A DNA stretch of 64,000 nucleotides, from positions 825,981 through 889,980 of the forward strand of contig ONZQ02000006.1 in the NCBI GenBank assembly GCA_900312665.1, written 5' to 3'. A program made the position numbers and the translations under genes. Positions 54,454 to 64,000 of the stretch are shown here, one piece after another. The DNA is from Cephalotrichum gorgonifer (lineage: Eukaryota; Ascomycota; Sordariomycetes; Microascales; Microascaceae). The stretch's first letter is position 1, and every line of letters begins with the position of its first letter. The notes beneath the pieces were generated by a model, which was not told the origin of the DNA, made no database searches, and saw only the letters and a list, made by a program, of their open reading frames with translations.

Positions 54454-57400
54454 GGTTGCTGATGCTCCCGAGGAGAAGGAATGTGTGGAAATGTGTGTGA
54501 GTTGTAAACGAGGGAACCGGATCGGTGAACTATTTGAAGATCTGGTCGTGATGGACAGGAAAGTAGTCTAGTTCTTGGGGGGGTGGGAGAGAAGAAAGAG
54601 AGAGAGGGGAGATAGATAAAAGAAAGAATAGATGACGGATTGACGGGAGTTGGCAGGACAGTTGGATCTTTTTCTAGAGGAGCTGGGCGCGGGTGTTTTA
54701 AGTGGAAAGGGGAACCTACATGCGATACGTACTTGGACGAGTACATACATATGGAATCATGGAAGGTGAGGTGGGAGGTACAAAGTATGTGGGACATGCA
54801 TTATTGTGGGGGCTGTAAGCCAAGGGATTCGTAACCGCTACTTGAGTCGTAAGCATGGTTGGTACGAATTTCGGGGCTGACGTCGCGCAGCCCGCCGTGC
54901 CAACATGAACATGGCCCCCCCGGCCCGGTTGCTCAGCCACCCCTCTCCACCCCCTCTTCGCTCTGCCCATGCCCAGCCCTCTCAGGTTTGCGCTGTTTAG
55001 CTGGTGTCGAGGACCCGGGATAATGGGTCTCCGAACGCTCACGCGTTTTCTTCCCAGGGCTGTGCAGGGTTGCCAACAGACAGACAGTGGGGCAAGTCCC
55101 GCAAGCACTGATTACGGCTATTACAGTACTTCGCAACTTTGAATTGCCCTTTTGGGTGTTTAGACAAGCTCATCACAATCCCTCTCCTTTGGCTTGGGAC
55201 TTGGCGTCAGCCCGAAGTCGCCGAGGGGGGGAGGGAGGCCGAAGAAAAAAAGGGACACGAACGATGCAATCAATGTAACGCGATCCAGGGGCAACTAACG
55301 CCGACGGGAGCATCGCTCGGCTATGCGTCGCAACCCGCGATGGTCCTCGTGATGGTGATGGGCATTCGGCTTTACCTTTACGCGTCACGCCCAAAAAAAA
55401 TTACACACTCCCTTCCAATATGATTATCACAACCAATTGGGCTATGTACGAGAAACCTGTGGGCTCTGCCGCCATCGGCGTGCCGTGGCTAACGAGTGCC
55501 AAAACATCGGTTTGTATTAGCCTTTGACCACCGTACTCGGTTCAACATTGTACTCGTAATCGATCCTGATTTTCATTGCCCGAAAGGGCAAAGTACTCGT
55601 GCGAAGCACTCCGTGAGAACCCCCACTTGCGGTCTGCTCTCCCTAAAACCTGGGTTTTAGTGGGCGATCAAAGCTGGCTGGGTGGGCTTGGTGAATGGCG
55701 ATGTGCTTCCCAAACGCGCTATTCTGCTGCTAACATATGTAGTACGGAGGTATAGTAGTTCCACACACACTGCTAAAGACCTCGAACACGTAACACTGGG
55801 TGGCCCGCGGGGCGCAGGGTAATAATTGTATTCGGTGATTCCCAAAGTCAGACACTCAAACTAAGGTACGAGTACTGAGTACGGGGTATTACTTGATACG
55901 AACACTTATTTATCATGCCAGGGGCGCAGCCGGTGTCGGTATTGTATATTGTGTCACTCTCGGCATTTATTGGTATTAGATTTTTGCACCATTCGCCACG
56001 GCCCGACTTGCGGATAAGCTCATCCGATCCACTCTATCCTCTCGCACCTTGCTTCTCGATATGCAAAGACGCAAGACGCACGAGCGAAACAAGCGCACGT
56101 ACCACAGAAACAAGCAAGACCCTGCCTGTGTGGCGCGAGAGTGAGTTGCGAAGGGGGGGCACTTCATTCATGCTACGCCGTGCGGGGTTAGGCTGTGCCT
56201 TTTGGCCGGCTGGCACTGTCGTCATCGGGAAGGCTTATCTTTTCCTCTCTCCCCCGTAGGGCGGCGCCGCTGTTTCTTCCATAATGATCTCGGCCAAACA
56301 GGGACAATTTCGCGCCCCAGCCCCACTCTTTCCGCCTGTCTCTGTTCAGCCATCATTGCGGACCAATACAAGTACTTGCCACGCCTACCCAGGGTTTTAG
56401 CGCCACCAGAAGCAGTTACTACAAGTACACACATTCATCCTAATTTTAGCAACGGCGGGGGGACACAGCCACATGAAACACGCGGGAGGGAGGCGCGGGT
56501 TGGGAGCTGGAGCTGGAGCTGGAGCTGGAGCCTTCTCATATTCTTCCTTTTCCCAGCCACCGACCGTGACCAGGCTTGCAGTTTCGAGTATTATTACTCG
56601 AACCTGGTGCCCCGCCCACAAGGCCGGAGCAGGCGTTGGAAATCGCCGACCCATTTCAAAGTACGGCTGCTGTGGCTTGTGACGAGGCTGTTGGACAAAA
56701 GAGGACTGTCGATGCAACCGTCGATCTCGTTCGGGACGGCTCACTGGTCCACAGACGATAATACAAGTACACCCATACCCTGATTCACAGGCAAAAGCAA
56801 AAAAAAGCATGCTTGGGTTCGTAGCCTGAGTATAAATAGCCCCCCTCCCCCCCCCCCCGGGACCGCGCTCTCTACTGCTTTACGCGGAATAAGAACTGGA
56901 ATTCACCGTGCCAGACTATCCCCTGTATTTGGAGCCGCGGGCTTTGATAAGCAGTCGGTGCCCCAAGCTTGCCTTGCATTCTCTCCACAGAATCTGTCGC
57001 GCTCGAGTGCGACGAGTACTAACGGAGAGACCTGGATTCGCCGAGGAGACTGGTGCACACTCACCCACCAATACGGATCTCACATCCTACCCATTCCCAT
57101 CCCACCCCTCGACATCAACAGTTGTATACTCTGGCTAAAACGGCCGAGATGCAGCGCTGGAGTCCCCACACTATCGGCAGGACGAGTGTTCACGAGCCGA
57201 CAGGGTGGGAAGAAACAACCCTGGGACCTCGAAATCGGGGGCGACCTGCACCGGCCCTCCCCCGGGGGGTTGACCTGCCTGGACGGGACGGCGCAGATGG
57301 GCCGAGATTATAAAAGCTAACCTACGAGAATACCAGTACTGCTCCACACACAAGATCTCGGCGCGCTAGCAGAGAAATCTATCGCGGGTGCTGATGCGCC

Positions 57401-60208
57401 GAGATGGGGACATGCGGTCATTTCAACTTCCCGTGCCGGCCCTGAGATCCGTGTCGCTTCCACCTCGGCCCTCCCCGGCTAGAGCTCACAGGAGTAACTC
57501 TCGTCCGCCACAAACCCAGGTGGGAGAGGAGCGTGTGGCCAAGCCTGGTTTTCGAAGCTTCAAACAGGATCCGAAACGGATATTGTATCCCCCCCGGTCC
57601 CCCCCACCGAAAGAGAAATCCTGCAAAACCGGACCGGGCCGCAATGCAGAAGATCGGGTTCGGTGGGATATTGTGTCTATAGCCTCGCGTAATCCTGCCG
57701 TTTTGGCGAGCTAGCACACCGAACACTCGTATATCCGACTCCCCTCGGCGTCAACAAGCTTCTTTGACTCATGCCAGGCTCAGAGCACGTGCTGCTCTTT
57801 AGCCTGTCCTATAGATCCATATCCATATCCATATCGGCGTTCACCCCAGTCCCTGGGGTAAATGGGGTCTGCCACAAGACCCGGAGTGGGCCTCACCGCT
57901 TGGGTTTGGACATGGGTTCCGCGATAGAATGATCTGGACTTTCTTCCATTGGCACCTCGCTACGACGTTTATATAATAGCAGGGGTGGTGGCGGGGGGGC
58001 CGGGCTAGTCTTGGCGACCTCCCATGTCTCTGGGACAGGTCTGAGACCGAGCTTGCACCCCTACTCGTACGAGTAGAGAGTTGAGAGGATATTACCTGGT
58101 CTGGGCACCAACGACGGTCGAGGCTAAGAGAAATGAAGGCCTTGGCTGGTTGGTCGAGGTTCGTAGTTAAACCTTCAAACCTCGCATAAAGACGGCTAAA
58201 AAGAAAAACAAAAGACAAAGGACAGGGGGACGGCACGGCGGCAACTCTCCTTTCCAAGAAGTAACTCGTACTATGAGTACATCACCTAGTTGCAATGGGA
58301 CCGGGGAAATCCGAACAGGTTCCTCCGTCTCGTCCCTCCAAACAAGACCATCGCCGAGACAAAAAATTTTGCTCTCCGATGTACTCGTAGTTTCTGGCAG
58401 GTATGCGCGAATCCCCAACTTTCCTTCCCGCTCTTCTTCTCAATCGGCCGGTCCGAAGAAGCTGAAATATCGATATGCATGATGATGCTTAAGCAAAGTG
58501 TGAGAGTGTGTGATAAAGAGATAGAAAAATTGAGGCACCACAAGGTAGTTGGTACAAGTCCGGACTTCTCCCGTGGGCCAATAAACTCGCTTCCTACGAG
58601 TGCACATGGTGCGAAACACAAGTACCACATACAATGATTCCTGCCTGATGCCTGTGTGTGCATGAGCTAAGCCGTGCTATTCGTAGGCCCGCTTGCCCCT
58701 CCCCACACCACCTAAGCCTTGCCTCCCTTCAGTGGCCGGCCGTCTGGTTATAGGGATTGGTTGATTTTCTCCCCCCTGGTCGGGGGTTCCTGAGATCCCA
58801 GCTCCTCCATCCTTCCTTCCACATTGACTGACCGGGGTGAGGGAGGGGAGGGAGGGGCTTGTCACTTGTCTCACAGACCAGAGAAAAAAAGCACTTCATA
58901 CTCAATCAGCCCCATGTGCGCCGTGACGTCCTTGACTTCTTCCCCCACCTTTCCTCTTCCATCTTCGCCAAAACTCCAAACTTGTCTTACCAAGTGAAAC
59001 CATCTCGTCATAAGAGACCAGGTCAGACATCGCCGTCATAATTGTCACTTTCCTCGGCGTCTTTCTTTTCTGCGAGCTTACGTCGCAGACAACCCGCCGA
59101 CTTCCCCTTCTCCGGACCTAAACGCAAAAAAAAGGTCCATCGCCCTTTCGCGGGACCCCCCAGCTCCCAATTCTCACCCCCCCTTCACCCCTTCTTCCCC
59201 TTTCCCCGTCCCCTTCTCCTTCCCTCCGCTTTCCGGTAATCTCGTCTCCCTCCTACCGTGCTTGTACACCTCCTAGCTCGGTTCGAGACCCTTTCTCCAT
59301 TGCCCGCCTTTGTGCCCTGCCGGTCCACCGACAGACAGAGCCAAGCTGCGAACCGTCCTTTTTGCATTTGCAATTGCAATTGTCAATATCTGGGGTAAGC
59401 CGCTGGAACAGTAGAACAAGAAAGATGACAACGGTAGGAGCTGATTCATAATGTGCAACATCTAAAGCTCCTTTTCGCGCCGACGCATCCGACCAACCAC
59501 CGCTATCTCCGGGCCGCCCTTGTCTCTCTGTATTCGTATCTCTCTCGCCACCGTCACGCGAAACCCACCTGCGATAAAGTTGCCGCCGACGGCGTTAGCG
59601 ACCTTACTAAAATCCGCACGACAGGACTATTACTTCCCCTCTCTCACCCTCCCTCCCCGCCTCCCCCCGTCCTCGTTCCCACGTTTGTACAACAATCCGC
59701 TGAATAGCCCTCGATATCGACTTCATCTCGTCGGTTCGCCATTATTCAGCTTCGGCCATCGCCATCGCCGTCGTCCATCACAAATCTAGCACGTATCTTC
59801 ACCGAAAGGACTGCAGAACCTTCATACTCTAACAGGTCGACCTGTCCCTGTCCCACCGCCCGGGCGATTTCAGAACCGACTGCTCTGCAGTAGAGAGCCC
59901 CGTGGCTCCTCCGCCTGCGAAAACGGATAGACTACTCCGCGTCCAGTTCTTTGCCCTGGTACACTGGCTCAGGCCACCTTAACAGGGCTACACGTCATAG
60001 ATAAACCCACCCATCTCTAACTGAAGGCCCGTCAAGACTTTCTTCTAAACCCCTAGCCTTTCTTGTTCGACTCGACTCGAATCTCGACAGACACAACCCA
60101 CGAGAAGCGAGCGGGCTCAACGCCCCAAATTTTACATATATCCCCCAAGAACGGACCTTTGGTGAATTTCCCAGTACCGCCGACTGGCCACAACTTTGTG
60201 ACTGCGCG
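54454..60208. other. Large intergenic region without a recognisable gene
   Basis: This 5.7 kb lies between divergent SUR7-like and PPZ-type genes. I find no frame with coding features, no tRNA and no TE-like protein. It contains a TATA-like site (TATAAATAG near 56832) followed by a C-rich tract, a GGAGCT hexanucleotide microsatellite (~56503-56530), a perfect 16-bp palindrome (58061-58076), and a long pyrimidine-rich leader-like stretch (59150-59240, 59640-59670). The final ~1 kb is likely promoter and 5' UTR of the phosphatase. Confidence 0.5.
58061..58076. repeat. Perfect 16-bp palindrome CTACTCGTACGAGTAG
   Basis: The sequence is its own reverse complement. Related TACTCGTA half-sites occur repeatedly in the same interval (for example near 55547, 55593 and 58381). 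Confidence 0.85.
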
Positions 60209-62037
60209 ATGGGAAACACCAACTCCAAGGATGGAGGAACTGGCTCTAAGAGTTACGGGTCCAATGACCCTTCGCAGTCGGGCCCACCTATGAGCAGGTC
60301 CGACACGAAAGAGTCTGCGCGATCTATACGCAACCACCTACGGTCGAGGATCCCTGGGTCTTCTAGGACCGACAGCCCGAGAAACTCGGCCATCCTGTCC
60401 GGAGCGGACTCCACCAACGATAGGGCTGACACAGCCTCGATCAAGTCGAGCAAGAGCGGCCGGTCGGCTGTGTCCCGGAAGAGTCGGAGCGAGTCGGCGT
60501 CTTCGCCCGTGACCCTGCTGGAGGACGGTGCCCAGACACCGACGTCACCCTTTGCGGAGGACATCCCCTCCTCTCCCGTCGTGGGGAACAGCATCAACCA
60601 CGGGCACAAGGATCTGACTTCCGCCCAGGCTGCCAGTGAGATCGGCCATGTATCCGACCAGCCCCTGACCTCCTCAAAGGCCGGTCTCCACTCCTCCCTC
60701 CACCAGCCTGGGAACTCCATTCTCGTCAAGCGTGACTCGGCCCCCAACCCCGTCAGGGAGGGCACCGAGCGGGCGGATGACCCCACTACCAACAACGTAT
60801 CCATGAGTGACATCAAGGACATTGATCTGGACGACTTCATCAAGCGCCTTCTCGACGCTGGGTATACTGGAAAGGTTACCAAGAGCGTCTGTCTGAAGAA
60901 CGCCGAGATCGTCGCCATCTGCCTGCGGGCCCGTGAGGTCTTCCTGTCCCAGCCGGCCCTGCTCGAGCTGGACGCGCCCGTGAAAATCGTCGGCGACGTC
61001 CACGGCCAGTACACCGACCTCATCCGCCTCTTCGAGATGTGCGGCTTCCCCCCCTCGTCGAACTACCTGTTCCTCGGCGACTACGTCGACCGCGGCAAGC
61101 AGTCCCTCGAGACCATCCTCCTCCTGCTCTGCTACAAGCTCAAGTACCCCGAGAACTTCTTCCTGCTGAGAGGGAACCACGAGTGCGCCAACGTGACGCG
61201 CGTCTACGGCTTCTACGACGAGTGTAAGCGCAGGTGCAACGTGAAGACATGGAAAACCTTCGTCGACTGCTTCAACACCCTGCCCATCGCCGCCGTCGTC
61301 GCCGGCAAGATCTTCTGTGTCCACGGCGGCCTGTCGCCCGCGCTCTCGCACATGGACGACATCCGCAACATCGCGCGCCCGACCGACGTGCCCGAGTACG
61401 GTCTTCTCAACGACCTGCTGTGGTCCGACCCCGCCGAGATGGAGCAGGATTGGGAGGCCAACGAGCGGGGCGTGAGCTACTGCTTCGGAAAGAGGGTCAT
61501 CACGCAGTTCCTCGCCGACCACGACTTCGACCTCATCTGCCGGGCGCACATGGTGGTGGAGGACGGATACGAGTTCTTCAATGACAGGGTGTTGGTCACC
61601 GTCTTTAGCGCGCCAAACGTGAGTAACCCCCCGAGTTCCCGTTCTCCCTTTTCCCTATTCCCTATTGTTATGTAGGGATGGTCACTGTCTGGTGATCACT
61701 AAGATTACTTGATGTAAGGAAGGAAGCTAACACATTTCTCTCAGTACTGTGGCGAGTTCGACAACTGGGCCGCCGTGATGGCCGTCTCCTCCGAGCTCCT
61801 CTGCAGCTTTGAGCTCCTGAAGCCGCTTGACTCGAGTGCGCTGAAGAGCCACATCAAGAAGAGCCGGAACAAGAGGCAAAACATGCTGAACAGTCCTGTA
61901 TGTTTTCCCCTGCTCCTCTCCTCCCCTTACCCTTTACTCCCCCCCGCCTCCCTCCCCGTCCCGAAACACTATCTTGAGGATCAGCTAGAACTAACGATAT
62001 CCAGCCCGCGAACGTGCAACCCCAGAGCGTACCCTGA
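60209..62037 (+). CDS. Serine/threonine protein phosphatase, PPZ type
   Basis: Exons are 60209-61618, 61745-61897 and 62005-62037, giving 531 aa. The product starts MGNTNSK, an N-myristoylation signal typical of PPZ. About 200 residues of Ser/Thr-rich, basic, disordered sequence follow, the usual PPZ regulatory extension. The PP1-like catalytic core shows GDVHG (262-266), GDYVDRG (290-296) and GNHE (322-325), then HGGLSPAL, RAHMVVEDGYEF and YCGEFDN across the first intron. The core ends with the PP1-type tail and a short last exon (PANVQPQSVP). PPZ enzymes control cation homeostasis, wall integrity and cell-cycle timing in fungi. The large upstream region suggests a long leader and complex regulation. 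Confidence 0.94.
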
Positions 62038-62884
62038 TCCCAGCACTCCATACACGCGCGCTACTTTCGAAAGATGTATACGAACGTGCCGGTTGAACCG
62101 GGCGAGGAAAGGGGGAGGGAGAGGAGAGGTGGTCATGATACCCAGTTACGTAAAGGGAGAAGAGGGAGGGTGAGAGTGGGAGACGGAATACCAACATTGT
62201 GTAAAGGAGAGAGAAGCAAAAGGGGGGGGGAGATGTAAGAGCATTGGTGCGAAACCAATTCGGTTAGCAAGGGAAGAAAGGGGAGCAGTAAGTAGTAAGA
62301 GTTTTAAGCCGAGGAGGAGGAAAAATCCACACGGGAGAAAAGGGTGGGGTGTCGATGGGAGTTTTTTTTTTTTTTCTCAAGTCAAGTTTCACGTTGTCGG
62401 TTCCGGTGCGCGCCCAGCTTTTGTAAGATTAGCTTACGGGGAATATGGAGGGACACGGAGGGAGCTTAGGGAACTTTGGGAGGCTTAGGGGAGCTTAAGG
62501 GAGCCAAAGGGGGGGTTTGGGGATGATGATGAGGGCATCGATTGCGTGGGGTGTGTCTGGTTGCTTAATGGAATCCATCTCGAGAGTTCTTTAATAAAAT
62601 AAAAAAAGTAAATCAGGCAAACTGACTGATCCGATGGACGGAGTGAGCATGTCTAGATGATCAGGAGTGGCTCGCCAGCATATCTCCCCTCCAACCCTTC
62701 TGAGTCCTTTTCTGTATCTCGTATCTACATAGACAGAATGGCATATCCCCTCTGCCCCTGTTTAACCCGTTTTCTATATCCCGTGTGCACCTTTTCATCC
62801 ACCAAGCCACTTCATAGCCCATCCCCATAAACCTCGCTCTCCCAAGTACGCATGATACCCCGGCTCCCTGTCTCTTCCCTTAGT
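62038..62884. other. Intergenic region between convergent genes
   Basis: These 847 bases contain purine-rich runs and a T-run (62360-62375) fit for 3' UTRs. No gene is supported. Confidence 0.5.
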
Positions 62885-64000
62885 TTATCCCTCAGCCTCG
62901 TAAGCGTTGGACTTGTGCTTCGGCTCAAAGTGGAAGCTAGGGTCGGCCTTGCCCAGGAAGTGCTCGCTACAATATAAAGTCAGTAAAGGAGGGTCCGACA
63001 AGAAACACGAAGGGGAAAGGGCCCGGGAAGAGGAGGGGAAGGGGGTCAAACTCACGAGATCGAGATCCAGTCCTTGTAGTTCTTGCTCGCAAGCTTCGTC
63101 TCGAAATCATCGCGCCCGATGTACGCGGGCGGCCGGTCGTTCATGTCCGGGGGCAGGTGGTCCAGTATGCCGATGGGGACGTACCGGTGGGCAAAGCTGA
63201 GCCACTCGAGCAGGAAGCGCCGGGTGTACCCTACGCCGACGTCGTCGGTGCCCCAGGCCTCGAGGCCGTAGTCGACGTACTTCTGGATATACTCCATGCG
63301 TTCGGAGCTCGACTTGTCGAGGTACTGCTGGGCCTTGATCTCCTCGAAGATCCACGGTTTGACCAGGGCGCCGCGGGCAATCATCACCGAGTCTACGCGG
63401 GCCTTCTCGATGTGTTCGTTGTATTCCACGTGAGAGTAGCAGTCTCCGTTGCCCATGAAGTACATCTTGCCATCCTTTCCGTTGGAAAGGGTGCGCGGGT
63501 CCGGCTCATTGATAGTGTCGGTGAGCTCGTCCTTCTGCGTGTTGTACAGCTTCACGAGGCCGCCACACTCGGCAATGTAGTCCCAGTTGGCCTTCTTGGT
63601 ATAGCGCTGCTCACGGCTGCGCCCGTGGAGGGTGATAGCGGCGCAGCCCGGCGCGCCAAGGCGGGCACGGTGCTCACGAGAGCCGAAGGCAAGCTTGCCG
63701 ATGATGTTGGTGGCAACCGGACGATCAGATCGGACCCCGGTCCTCACCTTTACGGTGATAGGAATCTCGCCCGAGACGGCATTCATTCCACGAACCATCC
63801 GCTCCATCTTCCCATAAGCCTCGAGAAGGCCGGAACCGGCGCCAGCCTTGTAGACCATGTCGATTGGGCATCCGCAGTTAAGATCGATGAGACGCAGATG
63901 GGGACAGTATCGGCTCAGAATGTTGGCCGTCTTGGAGACGTTCCAATGGGAGTGGCCCGAAATCTGGGCGCCAAACCTGAGATCCTTCGAGTTGTCATAG
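62885..64000 (-). CDS. dus3: tRNA-dihydrouridine(47) synthase, DUS3 family (5' partial)
   Basis: Visible exons are 64000-63056 (continuing beyond the window) and 62966-62885, joined in phase 2. The catalytic-loop motif LNCGCPIDMVYKAGAGSGLL is intact, including the active Cys of N-C-G-C-P. Upstream lies the substrate-binding FGAQISGHSHWNV region. TVKVRTGV, ITLHGRSREQRYTKKANWDYI and MIARGALVKPWIF complete the FMN TIM barrel. The helical C-terminal domain (HRYVPIGILDHLPPDMNDRPPAY) is characteristic of Dus3. The enzyme reduces uridine 47 in the tRNA variable loop with NADPH and FMN. The N-terminal zinc-finger part expected for Dus3 would be outside the window. Confidence 0.93.

Noticed and set aside
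56202..56783. 193-codon frame in the large intergenic region
   Set aside because: It includes a hexanucleotide microsatellite translated as repeats and no domain. Nothing supports translation.
59278..59292. B-box-like GGTTCGAGACC, possible tRNA
   Set aside because: The flanking bases do not form a T-arm stem and no acceptor stem or A box is found.
1..64000. CRISPR array, bacterial operon or prophage
   Set aside because: No regularly spaced repeats or bacterial gene organisation are present. Spliced genes, tRNA intron and 5S context are eukaryotic.

Overview
The window is nuclear DNA from a filamentous ascomycete (Pezizomycotina, most likely a sordariomycete). The evidence is short GT-AG introns of about 60-120 nt with CTAAC-type branch points, GC-rich coding regions, a Zn2Cys6 regulator, an NB-ARC/TPR STAND protein, PPZ-type phosphatase, SUR7/PalI and CmcJ/NvfI-family genes, a singly placed 5S rRNA gene, and an AT-rich copia retrotransposon decayed mostly by transition mutations as expected from RIP. 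One run of N (19556-20092) interrupts a gene. Exon boundaries were set by hand from splice signals and frame continuity.

Layout. 1-9.7 kb: a coiled-coil/disordered protein (cut at the left edge), an FBXO9/Hrt3/Pof7-like F-box protein, a chromate-transporter family protein, a TMEM70-like mitochondrial protein and a DsbA-like thioredoxin-fold protein. 10.5-14 kb: two putative secreted or surface proteins, one Pro/Glu/Tyr-repeat GPI-type and one Cys-containing, separated by an empty 1.9 kb. 14.6-24 kb: a fungal ubiquitin-like-domain/zinc-ribbon protein, an intron-containing tRNA-Ala(CGC), then an SDR, a CmcJ/NvfI-family oxygenase (gapped), a tiny Cys-rich ORF and a beta-lactamase-fold hydrolase. 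These last genes look like a small metabolic cluster.

24-36 kb: a perfect inverted repeat, a complete NLR-like STAND gene, a metallophosphoesterase with an in-frame TAG, an MFS transporter, a truncated aldo-keto reductase remnant and a dienelactone-hydrolase/SnoaL-type protein. 36.4-46 kb: an eight-exon Zn2Cys6 transcription factor, then a full-length degenerate Ty1/copia element (two 216-bp LTRs, 5-bp target duplication, half-tRNA-type primer site) inserted 86 bp upstream of a 5S rRNA gene.

46-64 kb: a secreted GMC oxidoreductase, a WDR6/Rtt10 WD40 protein with an apparent homopolymer frameshift, a SUR7/PalI membrane protein, a 5.7-kb stretch without a recognisable gene, the PPZ-type phosphatase, and DUS3 running off the right edge.

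The most notable signal is the copia element next to the 5S gene. It combines Pol III-proximal insertion, a target duplication that can be read directly, and a primer-binding site complementary to the anticodon arm rather than the 3' end of initiator tRNA. No wholly unknown multi-gene system could be demonstrated. The best candidates for follow-up are the SDR/CmcJ/Cys-rich/beta-lactamase group and the ULD and NLR proteins that flank it.
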